A stretch of 44,117 bases of DNA from NCBI RefSeq assembly GCF_003459505.1, contig NZ_QRWD01000015.1, positions 21,459 to 65,575 of the forward strand, read 5' to 3'. Made by a program: the position numbers and the translations under genes. This DNA is from Collinsella sp. AF20-14LB. GTDB taxonomy: Bacteria > Actinomycetota > Coriobacteriia > Coriobacteriales > Coriobacteriaceae. This document shows, in pieces, positions 33,363 to 40,437 of this stretch; position 1 is the first letter of the stretch; each line of letters begins with the position of its first letter. The notes beneath the pieces are model-generated. The model was not told the DNA's origin. It was given only the letters and a program-made list of their open reading frames with translations, and ran no database searches.

Positions 33363-33531
33363 TGGCATGGTGGCTTCTAGATGGATGAGTGTAGGGCCGT
33401 AGCGGTGTAGCTAGGTAATCCGGATTTTGCACGGTGACAGACGGTTGTCCGCCTTATATATCTATCTGATGTCAGGGAGCTGGGCAAATTATCTTGGTGA
33501 AAGACGGTCGGCGGGATAGATGCTTGGCAGG
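33363..33531 (+). other. Gap with a second GTAGC cluster
   Basis: No gene is seen. A GTAG cluster lies at 33391-33414. The rest is AT-richer than the genes and has no clear signal until Q-box g. Confidence 0.4.
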
Positions 33532-33580
33532 TTCTACTTGTGTCCCGCGCAAGTTGACGGCATGAGTGGGGTTTGAGAAT
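33532..33580 (+). promoter_or_regulatory. Q-box g and -10-like hexamer
   Basis: TTCTACTTGTGTCCC at 33532-33546 is followed after 28 nt by GAGAAT (33575-33580). A 16-codon frame with its own ribosome site starts at 33592. Confidence 0.6.
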
Positions 33581-33591
33581 CGAGAGAGGAA

Positions 33592-33642
33592 ATGAATCCC
33601 CTTGATTTAGGAGATGAGCCGGATGGGTTCTCAAATCACTAA
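33592..33642 (+). CDS. Possible 16-residue leader peptide
   Basis: GAGAGAGGAA precedes an ATG at 33592 whose frame (MNPLDLGDEPDGFSNH) ends at 33642, overlapping the next start at 33623 in another frame. It could couple translation to the downstream gene. It may also be chance. Confidence 0.25.
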   Translation: MNPLDLGDEPDGFSNH

Positions 33643-34720
33643 AATCCCCTCTATCTGCGGAGACCAATACCCTGGTATCGGATACCAGGTGGATTGCGGC
33701 GAGTCGGTTCGCGTTGCGATGGCATGGCCTTCAGCTTCTGCCGGCGGCTGGCGCAGCCTCACCATGGAGGTACCGAAGAAACTCAGTCTCGAAAGTGAGT
33801 TGAACGGCGTTTCGGTGGAGACGCTCTTGAAATCCGCAGGTGAGCTATTTGAAGACAACGACCTCGATGGGTTCAGGCGGTTCGAGCAAATGATCGGGGA
33901 TAAGTTGGCCAGTACGGTCGTACGGCTATTTGCCCGCTATGCGCCTGTCGATTTGACCCATGCGGGCAACGCAGAGGCGTGTCGCGCTGAAATCGAGAAG
34001 TATCTCGGTGGGGATATCCCGGAGCTCGAAACTGGGAAAACGGAAAAAGCATCTGGAAAATTCCGAGCCGTACTTGTGCCTGTGGGCTCCGATCCCGTTG
34101 CCATTGGAATCAGCAGCGGGCAAGACATTATGAATCACGTTGGAGGTTTCTTTAACGAGGCCACGGGAAACATGCCCTGCGATAGGGGTAAGGGAATCGT
34201 GCCGTTGGATGTCTTTCCATTCAATGTCTCGATATACGTCAATGGTAGGACTATCTCTCCTAATAGGTCTCTTTCCGTTCCTCAGCCTAACTGTCAGCCT
34301 AACCGTGCCTTCTATGCAACCGAGAGCATGGAAAAAGAAGGCTGCCGTTCTTCAGTTGATGGCAAACCCGTGGTCGCCGGTCTGCCCATGTCCGTGCTTT
34401 ACGGAAATATCGTCGTCAATGGCTTCGATCCCGACCGCGCTTGTGACAGGTCTCTCACCGATGGCGAGATGATGGATGTCATGAATTACTTCCAGCGCGA
34501 AAGCCCCCGCGGCAGCGGGCGCGAGGTCGCTCTTGTTGTCCAAAACGGTCTGTATGGCGAGTTGAGGGAGTCGCTTACTCATGACTTCCCTAACGGACCG
34601 GAGGTTGTTGACGTTCGCGATAACGTCGAGTCGCTCGATGATCTCATGGAGCAGAAGGTCGAGGTAGCTGAGGGAAACGAACTTGGCGAGGACCTGGACG
34701 TATCCAACGGGGAACGCTAA
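33623..34720 (+). CDS. Tagged protein with DUF3846-like domain
   Basis: A 365-residue protein. The N-terminal 130 residues are unrecognised. The region from about residue 140 to 290 resembles DUF3846 (FRAVLVPVGSDPVAIGISSG at its start, VAGLPMSVLYGNIVVNGFD near its end), and the 39797 gene holds the same fold. The tag is VESLDDLMEQKVEVAEGNEL. ATG 33623 was chosen because AGGAG lies 9 nt upstream; ATG 33614 abuts that site. It is led by Q-box g and closed by terminator-like module D. Confidence 0.65.
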   Translation: MGSQITKIPSICGDQYPGIGYQVDCGESVRVAMAWPSASAGGWRSLTMEVPKKLSLESELNGVSVETLLKSAGELFEDNDLDGFRRFEQMIGDKLASTVVRLFARYAPVDLTHAGNAEACRAEIEKYLGGDIPELETGKTEKASGKFRAVLVPVGSDPVAIGISSGQDIMNHVGGFFNEATGNMPCDRGKGIVPLDVFPFNVSIYVNGRTISPNRSLSVPQPNCQPNRAFYATESMEKEGCRSSVDGKPVVAGLPMSVLYGNIVVNGFDPDRACDRSLTDGEMMDVMNYFQRESPRGSGREVALVVQNGLYGELRESLTHDFPNGPEVVDVRDNVESLDDLMEQKVEVAEGNELGEDLDVSNGER

Positions 34721-34725
34721 GGAAT

Positions 34726-34782
34726 AAGGATAATAACAAGCTGCATTGACGCGGGACGTCTTTTGGGGACGTCCCGTTTGCT
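34726..34782 (+). repeat. Repeated terminator-like module, copy D
   Basis: GGATAATAACAAGCTGC (34728-34744) is followed by the hairpin GGGACGTC (34753-34760) and GACGTCCC (34768-34775), then GTTTGCTTT. A GTAGC cluster follows at 34799-34835. Confidence 0.75.
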
Positions 34783-34864
34783 TTACCGGGTGTTTTACGT
34801 GTAGCCGTGTAGCGCGGTAGCTGCGTAGCTAGATAGACATGTGGTTGCTTAAGTCCCCGGAAAA

Positions 34865-34913
34865 GGCTACTTCTGTCCCTCAGTGGGTCGATGGGGAGAC
34901 ATCCGTTTATGTT
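34865..34913 (+). promoter_or_regulatory. Q-box d and -10-like hexamer
   Basis: GGCTACTTCTGTCCC at 34865-34879 is followed after 28 nt by TATGTT (34908-34913). The ATG is at 34950. Confidence 0.7.
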
Positions 34914-34949
34914 CGAGATGGATTGTCCGAGCGTGAATGGGAGCTACCT

Positions 34950-36158
34950 ATGGCCAAGAGAACCTATGGCAAATATCAAGGAAAGAGTCCGACCGAGAAG
35001 CTGACGGATGCCCGTCAGGCGCTCTTCGATGCGCTTCTCGCGGACATGGAGCGCGAGGGCTCCCGATGGGTCAAGGAGTGGTCGTTCCCACACCCGCCCA
35101 TGAACGGCGCTACAGGTGAGGGCTACGGGCCGCGAAATACCGCCATGCTCATGTACGCCATGAGGGACGGAGGCTTCAGGGACCCGCGATTCGCCACGTT
35201 CAAGATGGCATCGGATAAGGGCTGCCATATCATCAAGGGGTCGCACGGCTACCCCATCGAACGCTGGAAGCGCATGCTCGTAAGCAGGACGGACCCGACC
35301 GCCCGCCTCAAGCAGCCCAAGACCAAAGAGGAATGGGATATCGCCCTCGCAAATCCCGAATACAAGGCCGAGCCGCGCTGCGTCGGCACGTTCACGGTGT
35401 TCAATGCCGAGCAGATGGAGAACACGGAAAACCTCGTCTCCGTTGAGGGCTTCAAACCCATCGAGCCCGATCGCGTGGCCGACGGCATCGTCAAGGCATC
35501 GCCCTGCCCCGTAATCGAGACGCCGAACGCCGAGGCGTTCTACCTGCCCGGCGCAGACAAGATCTACGTCCCGCAGCGCAACCAGTTTACGAACGTGGAG
35601 TCGTTCTGCCGAACGCTGCTCCACGAGATGGGGCACGCCACGGGCCATCCGAGCAGAAACAACCGCGAGCAGTGCGGATTGAAGAAGGATCGGCAGAAGT
35701 ACGCCTTCGAGGAACTCATCGCCGAGCTCTCGAGTGTGTTCACCGCGAACGCCATCGGTCTCGATCTCCGTAACGTCGACGACGACAAACCCCTTGCCGC
35801 CAACGAGGTCGATGCCATGTCGAACTCGGCTGCCTACCTCAAGAGTTGGTCCCAGGAGTTCAAGGATCCGGGCGGCGAGCTACTGAAGGCCGCATCGCGG
35901 GCGAGCAAGGCGACCGATTACCTCGTGGAAGACTGCTTCATCCCGAAGCTCGGCAAGGACTACTTCAAGTCCCCGGAACACGCTACCGAGGCGGTAGCCG
36001 ACGTCGATATGGAACGCGACGCTGAGGCTGAGGTCGAGCAGGGAGACGATGGGTTCAGTCTCGACGAGCTGTGTGAGTCCAAATGCGATGAAGCGGACAT
36101 CGCCAACGGCACTGGGCGGAGCGATACGGCATCCGTTAATTATGAGGAAGGACGATAG
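34950..36158 (+). CDS. ArdC-like antirestriction protein with zincin domain, tagged
   Basis: A 402-residue protein. The N-terminal domain matches ArdC (DUF1738): PPMNGATGEGYGPRNTAML, a YxDPR-like stretch (GGFRDPRFATFKMA) and KGSHGYPIERWKRM. The second domain is a zincin-type metallopeptidase of the MPTase-PolyVal group, with HEMGH at residues 225-229 (LLHEMGHATGHPSRNN). ArdC-type proteins bind single-stranded DNA and protect incoming DNA from restriction; related sequence occurs in the TraC1 primase of RP4. The tag is FSLDELCESKCDEADIANGT. ATG 34950 follows GGGAG; an in-frame start at 34839 lies before the Q-box and is unlikely. Confidence 0.88.
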   Translation: MAKRTYGKYQGKSPTEKLTDARQALFDALLADMEREGSRWVKEWSFPHPPMNGATGEGYGPRNTAMLMYAMRDGGFRDPRFATFKMASDKGCHIIKGSHGYPIERWKRMLVSRTDPTARLKQPKTKEEWDIALANPEYKAEPRCVGTFTVFNAEQMENTENLVSVEGFKPIEPDRVADGIVKASPCPVIETPNAEAFYLPGADKIYVPQRNQFTNVESFCRTLLHEMGHATGHPSRNNREQCGLKKDRQKYAFEELIAELSSVFTANAIGLDLRNVDDDKPLAANEVDAMSNSAAYLKSWSQEFKDPGGELLKAASRASKATDYLVEDCFIPKLGKDYFKSPEHATEAVADVDMERDAEAEVEQGDDGFSLDELCESKCDEADIANGTGRSDTASVNYEEGR

Positions 36159-36160
36159 CC

Positions 36161-36598
36161 ATGCTTGAGGATCTGGAAATCAATTCGTTCGATGATCTGA
36201 AAACCGCACTAGGTGAGGCTCTGCACAATGGCGCGGCTTCACCTGAGGCGGCAGATTACCTGATGGAGCGATTCGAAGTCCTCTGCATGGATATCGACAA
36301 CGTGTTTCTCGCCATATCCGCCAATGACATCAAGGAATACTATCCGAACCTGTCGCTCGATGAAGCCCGCGAAGTGCGCGATAACGCCAACGAGAACCTA
36401 TGGAACTCGGGTGGATATGACGACATCAACGATGTGGCTTGGGGGCAAATCAAAGCCGAGGTCAAGTGCGTGCGGGATGCGCGTCATGACTCTCGTTGCG
36501 AAGAGACGAGTCTCGACGACCTTGCTGAAGCGTATGGCGATGAGGGTGCTTGCCAAGAAAGCTGCGGCTCGCGCGATACGGAGGGCATCCCGAGGTAG
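36161..36598 (+). CDS. Small tagged protein (unknown function)
   Basis: A 145-residue acidic, mainly helical protein that I do not recognise. It starts 2 bp after the ArdC-like gene and so shares Q-box d. Its C-terminus has the diverged tag ETSLDDLAEAYGDEGACQES. Confidence 0.65.
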   Translation: MLEDLEINSFDDLKTALGEALHNGAASPEAADYLMERFEVLCMDIDNVFLAISANDIKEYYPNLSLDEAREVRDNANENLWNSGGYDDINDVAWGQIKAEVKCVRDARHDSRCEETSLDDLAEAYGDEGACQESCGSRDTEGIPR

Positions 36599-36599
36599 A

Positions 36600-36647
36600 T
36601 GCTACTTCTGTCCCCTGGGGCGACTCGGCCGGACAGGGCTTCATGCT
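36600..36647 (+). promoter_or_regulatory. Q-box e and -10-like hexamer
   Basis: TGCTACTTCTGTCCC at 36600-36614 is followed after 27 nt by CATGCT (36642-36647). It begins immediately after the stop of the previous gene. The ATG is at 36684. Confidence 0.65.
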
Positions 36648-36683
36648 AGTCATTAAGTTATCAATTCGCGTGATGGAGGAACC

Positions 36684-37193
36684 ATGAGCGAGCAGAACAA
36701 CATGAACAAGGGCAAGGTCCGCATTGACTTCCCGCCGAAGTGGGTGACTGCTGAGAAGGCCAACGGTGAGCCGTATACCATCTCCAACGGCAAGGGCGAG
36801 TCTTGGCCTGCCGTCAAGTGCACCCTTCCTAGCGGCACAAAGGTCGATGGCAAGGACCTCTCCGGCTTCAGCTTCACCACGTTCCAGAAGCCGTGGAACA
36901 AGACCGATATCGAGGCCGGCAAGGGCACGGGCGTCTTCGTCAATGCCGATCGCAATGTGAGCCTCTTCAAGTACGACCAGGACGGCCAGCGCCACGATGA
37001 GTCCGTCGAGCCGCAGAAGCTCTCCGATGCCGTCGAGACCGCCCGTGCGGAGTACCGCGAGCAGCACCAGAGCCACGACCGATCCCAGGAGCAGGAGACC
37101 GGTCTCGATGAGCTTTGCGAGCAGAAGACCGCCGAGGCCAGTGAGCGCGATGGCGGCTCTCAGGATCGCAGCGCCCAGAACGTCCAGCGCTAA
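36684..37193 (+). CDS. Single DLSG-domain protein, tagged
   Basis: A 169-residue protein. Its body (about residues 8-120) is one copy of the domain found twice in the 16542 protein. Shared points are LPSGTKVDGKDLSGFSF, a K-x-V-x-V run, and SLFKYDQDGQR before a terminal helix. The tag GLDELCEQKTAEASERDG is one of the clearest copies. A strong GGAGG site precedes the ATG. It is a single-gene unit with Q-box e before and a terminator after. Confidence 0.75.
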   Translation: MSEQNNMNKGKVRIDFPPKWVTAEKANGEPYTISNGKGESWPAVKCTLPSGTKVDGKDLSGFSFTTFQKPWNKTDIEAGKGTGVFVNADRNVSLFKYDQDGQRHDESVEPQKLSDAVETARAEYREQHQSHDRSQEQETGLDELCEQKTAEASERDGGSQDRSAQNVQR

Positions 37194-37214
37194 TCGCCGA
37201 TAGCCATTGGATGC

Positions 37215-37252
37215 GGGGAAAGACGGAATTCCGTCTCTCCCCTTTTCTTTTG
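37215..37252 (+). terminator. Intrinsic terminator
   Basis: GGGGAAAGACGG (37215-37226) pairs with CCGTCTCTCCCC (37231-37242), one mismatch, followed by TTTTCTTTT. Confidence 0.88.
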
Positions 37253-37259
37253 GCGCAAA

Positions 37260-37308
37260 GGCTACTTTCGTCCCCTTTGCGGCGTGCGCGGGACGTCAAA
37301 AGTACGCT
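37260..37308 (+). promoter_or_regulatory. Q-box f and -10-like hexamer
   Basis: GGCTACTTTCGTCCC at 37260-37274 is followed after 28 nt by TACGCT (37303-37308). It leads a five-gene tagged operon from 37344. Confidence 0.72.
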
Positions 37309-37343
37309 GGGATACATCAGAAGCCTAGAGAGATGGAGTAGCT

Positions 37344-38099
37344 ATGCCTGAGGTCAAGCCGAGTATTTCGGAGCTGTATGAGTCCGGCGGTCTGGATATG
37401 TGGCTCGTCAACAAAATTGCCCACAACGAGCTGGATAAACGTAAAGGCGATACCCGTAGCTCGGTATATGCACTCGCATCCGAAAACATCGACTGCTATA
37501 CGGATTCCAGATGCTGCGAAATAATCGAGAACTATGCTGCTGTCCTCGATTCTCAATTGACTGCCGAGGACCACGGCGGCGGCAAGATTTCTTCTGAGTT
37601 CATTCTCGGTTCTGCTATCGCTCTTGGTGCGGCATCTCAAGCTCGAGCTGATATTGAATATTTCGATCAGGAGTTCAAGTCTCGAGCCTTTATTGAGCTT
37701 TCTGATCTCGGCATGTCTGAACTGCAATCGAGCTGTCGTGATGCGGATGAATATGCGCTTGCCGGAGTCAATCCCGATATCAAGTTCCCCATCGGTTTCG
37801 TCTCCGTTCAGGATGTAGCGGATACGGTCAACGAACTCGGCTCCGAGCATATGAAAGAGACGCTCAAACCTGCCGCCCTCGAGAAGGTAGCCGTTAGTCT
37901 TGCGGAAGCAGAACAGCGCATCGAACGGGACGATCTCGCCGCGGGGATCGCATTCAACGCGGGGCTGGAGATGGGATATATCGAGGACAAACGAGGGGAA
38001 CAGGGTCTCAATGATATCTGTTCGGCGAAAAGCGAGGAAGCTGCCCTTATTTCTGACGGAAATGAGGTCGAGCGCGTAGGAATCGAAAACGAAAAATAA
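37344..38099 (+). CDS. Tagged accessory protein (unknown function)
   Basis: A 251-residue soluble, mainly helical protein that I do not recognise. The C-terminus carries the tag EQGLNDICSAKSEEAALISD. It is the first gene of the Q-box f operon. GATGGAG lies 6 nt before the ATG. Codon use from 37500 to 37720 is less GC-rich than that of its neighbours. Confidence 0.65.
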   Translation: MPEVKPSISELYESGGLDMWLVNKIAHNELDKRKGDTRSSVYALASENIDCYTDSRCCEIIENYAAVLDSQLTAEDHGGGKISSEFILGSAIALGAASQARADIEYFDQEFKSRAFIELSDLGMSELQSSCRDADEYALAGVNPDIKFPIGFVSVQDVADTVNELGSEHMKETLKPAALEKVAVSLAEAEQRIERDDLAAGIAFNAGLEMGYIEDKRGEQGLNDICSAKSEEAALISDGNEVERVGIENEK

Positions 38100-38109
38100 G
38101 GAGGACGAT

Positions 38110-38604
38110 ATGAACGGTGGGTCTTGCAGCCTCTATATCGAGGGCAAGGGAAAGGTCTCCGTCAGTATCGGCGGCAGTCCGAGTATGCCCAGCATCAGTT
38201 TTACCGGACTTCACGGACACGGAGCCGTCGGCTACAACACCGCTCGCGTGTGCGAGAAGGCAGCTATCCGCTGCGCCCTGCGCAGCGCCGGCTTCGATAT
38301 CCCTAGGGCCAGCATTCGCATCGACGTCGACGAGTCTGCCCACGAGTTCGGACACATGTGCATCGAGAACGCCTGCGCCCAGGGCATCGCCATCGCGAGC
38401 GGTCAGGCGAAGATGCCCGAGGGCGGTCGCGTGGATGCCACTCCAATCATAATCGACGGGTCTACGCTTCGCCTGGAGCCGATCAAGGGCGGCAGCGAGC
38501 GCGGGCTGGATGAACTTTGCGACGAGAAGCAGGCCGAAGCGGATTTGGCCGAGGGGACGGCTGACCGCGATGGGCAGTTCGAGCATAAGGAGAGCGGACG
38601 ATGA
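38110..38604 (+). CDS. Stand-alone ChlI/ComM-type domain protein, tagged
   Basis: A 164-residue protein. Residues 8-110 resemble the N-terminal ChlI domain of ComM/YifB. SMPSISFTGLHGHGAVGYN parallels the GLPGFxIVGLPDxAVRES motif. AAIRCALRSAGFDIPRASIR parallels the RVRAALxNSGFxFPxxRI segment, and the helix ending IAIASGQ parallels ALGILAASGQ. The AAA+ part of ComM is absent. ComM is a helicase that aids branch migration in transformation, so a lone N-terminal domain could modulate the host enzyme; that is inference. The tag GLDELCDEKQAEADLAEGT is clear. AAGGAGG precedes the ATG. Confidence 0.65.
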   Translation: MNGGSCSLYIEGKGKVSVSIGGSPSMPSISFTGLHGHGAVGYNTARVCEKAAIRCALRSAGFDIPRASIRIDVDESAHEFGHMCIENACAQGIAIASGQAKMPEGGRVDATPIIIDGSTLRLEPIKGGSERGLDELCDEKQAEADLAEGTADRDGQFEHKESGR

Positions 38605-39800
38605 GCAAAATCGGAAACATCAGGGTTGACGTCGCAGCAAGCGATGCGGCCTATTACGCTTACGCCCCGCATGACAGCATTACCCTGCCGATGGCGCCTG
38701 ATGATCTGCAAAAGGTCATCGACAAGGTGACCTATTTCGGCAGGCACGACTATGCCATCGAGGATATTCGGACTTCCGGCAAGTTCGACAAGTTGCACTT
38801 CGCTGAGGACGAGCTCGTGGACCTGCGAGCACTCAACGCCATGGCGGAGTGCGTTAAGCGCAATCCCGACATTGATTACGATGCCGTCTGCGACTACTGC
38901 GATAACTTCGATGTCCCGGTCGACCCGCTCATGGTCGGCAACGTCATCATGCAGGCCGATGAGATGCCGTTTTGCGGCTATTCGGTCGCTGTCGATAGCG
39001 AGGCTTCGCTGCCCAGCGACCTGTGGCGGGCATACGGCCTCACGCTCCTCGACCAAGCCAGCGAAGAGCTCGAGTCGTGCGTGAACGACAATCGTCTCTC
39101 CCCTGCCTCGAAGGCCAGCCTCTTGAACATCGGCGAGTTGCTCGGCAATGTGCCTGCCGAGGCGCTGGGTGCCAGGATGGCGGCTGGCGGGGACGTGTGT
39201 CTCGGGCATAGCGGTTATTTCGACCGCAACTCCAATGAGGTCGACTTGATGAAATTCGATTTGGATGAACTCGAGCAGGCGGCTTTCGAGGGCGACCGCG
39301 ATTTCGCGGCCGACCGTATCGTCGTCTATGCTGAGGATCGCGAAGCTGCCGATCTGGGACTCAATATCTCCCTGCCGCTGACACTGCCGATGGATGCCGC
39401 CGAGCTCGAAGGCACCCTCAAGGACATAGCGGAAATGGAGGGGGTCGATGCTGGCGAGCTCGTCATGTGCGATTATGAACTTCACGGGCGCTTCCGTGAA
39501 TATTCCTGGCATGATTTCGGTTCGGACGATTCAATTGCCGATATGAACCGTTTCGCGCAGATTGTCGTGGACAACCCCGAGCTCAGCGTCGGGGAGCTCT
39601 TCTACTACAATGACGACCATGAGATCTATGACATCGACGCCATCATCGAGTCCGCTGAGAAGATGATTGCTTCGCAGGGGGCGCCAGATGGGGATTTGTG
39701 CCTCGATAACCTCGCTGAAGCGAAGGGCGATGAGGCGGAGATGGTCAATGAGGGTATCGGGACTATCGGCGCCGACGCTCTTGCGGGCGGTGAACGATGA
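38601..39800 (+). CDS. ArdA-like antirestriction protein with duplicated subdomain, tagged
   Basis: A 399-residue very acidic protein. Two segments resemble the ArdA fold. The first is SITLPMAPDDLQKVIDKV with YAIEDIRTS and LRALNAMAECVKRNP. The second is SLPLTLPMDAAELEGTLKDI with LVMCDYELHG and IADMNRFAQIVVDNP. This parallels the YAIHDYELP..LNRLWE pattern of Tn916 Orf18. ArdA proteins mimic DNA and block type I restriction enzymes. The duplication makes it about twice the usual 170 residues. The tag CLDNLAEAKGDEAEMV is followed by 20 residues. It overlaps the preceding gene by 4 bp. Confidence 0.7.
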   Translation: MSKIGNIRVDVAASDAAYYAYAPHDSITLPMAPDDLQKVIDKVTYFGRHDYAIEDIRTSGKFDKLHFAEDELVDLRALNAMAECVKRNPDIDYDAVCDYCDNFDVPVDPLMVGNVIMQADEMPFCGYSVAVDSEASLPSDLWRAYGLTLLDQASEELESCVNDNRLSPASKASLLNIGELLGNVPAEALGARMAAGGDVCLGHSGYFDRNSNEVDLMKFDLDELEQAAFEGDRDFAADRIVVYAEDREAADLGLNISLPLTLPMDAAELEGTLKDIAEMEGVDAGELVMCDYELHGRFREYSWHDFGSDDSIADMNRFAQIVVDNPELSVGELFYYNDDHEIYDIDAIIESAEKMIASQGAPDGDLCLDNLAEAKGDEAEMVNEGIGTIGADALAGGER

Positions 39801-40435
39801 TGGATACGATTCGCGCCGTGCTGGTTCCCGTTAATGCCGAATGCCGCGAAGTCGAGCTGCCGGTCGATGAGAATGGGAGCTGTGGCGCCGCACTCAAGGG
39901 AATTGTCGGCGAGCGGGCCGTCAATGTATCCCAAGAGCTGCCCGACAAGTCTTTGGGAGATGCGGTCTGCGTCTATGTCAATGCTGAAGGGCGGGCGGCT
40001 TGTCCTGCCAACCGTGCAATCTGGGCCACCCAGGAGATGGCGGACGAGGATCGTAAGTCCCCTTTCACCGGCCAGACCGTAGTGGCGGGCGACCCGGCCG
40101 ATGTGCTGTACGGCGATTTCGTTGTGGTGGGCTATGACCCGTATGAGGGGACGGAATGCTCCCTTTCCGATAAGGAAGTGCAGGACGTCGTTGATTTGTT
40201 CAGCGGTCGCGGCGGCCCGTACTCGGGCGTGTCGGCGCTCGGCTATATGGAATGCATGAAACCCGACCCAAAGCTCAGGGAGCAGGACGAGTGGAACAAC
40301 GAGTCCTCGCAGATCGATGAGTTCATCTGCTATAAGAAGGACGAGGCGGCACTGTACAACCAACGTCTCGAGGACGAATATTCCAACTCGTACGACGATA
40401 GCTGGCAGAACTCGTACGACGATACGGAGTGGTAG
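39797..40435 (+). CDS. DUF3846-domain protein with diverged tag
   Basis: A 212-residue protein. Residues 3-130 match DUF3846: TIRAVLVPVNAECREVELPV, PANRAIWATQE, and VLYGDFVVVGYD. The C-terminus has a weak tag (QIDEFICYKKDEAALYNQ), then a small tandem repeat of NSYDD. It overlaps the ArdA-like gene by 4 bp (ATGA). DUF3846 proteins are common in phages and conjugative elements with no settled function. Confidence 0.72.
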   Translation: MMDTIRAVLVPVNAECREVELPVDENGSCGAALKGIVGERAVNVSQELPDKSLGDAVCVYVNAEGRAACPANRAIWATQEMADEDRKSPFTGQTVVAGDPADVLYGDFVVVGYDPYEGTECSLSDKEVQDVVDLFSGRGGPYSGVSALGYMECMKPDPKLREQDEWNNESSQIDEFICYKKDEAALYNQRLEDEYSNSYDDSWQNSYDDTEW

Positions 40436-40437
40436 CC

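Noticed and set aside
33110..34782. CRISPR-like array
   Set aside because: The repeated hairpin modules are few, unevenly spaced and differ in their arms. There are no spacers of constant length and no cas genes.
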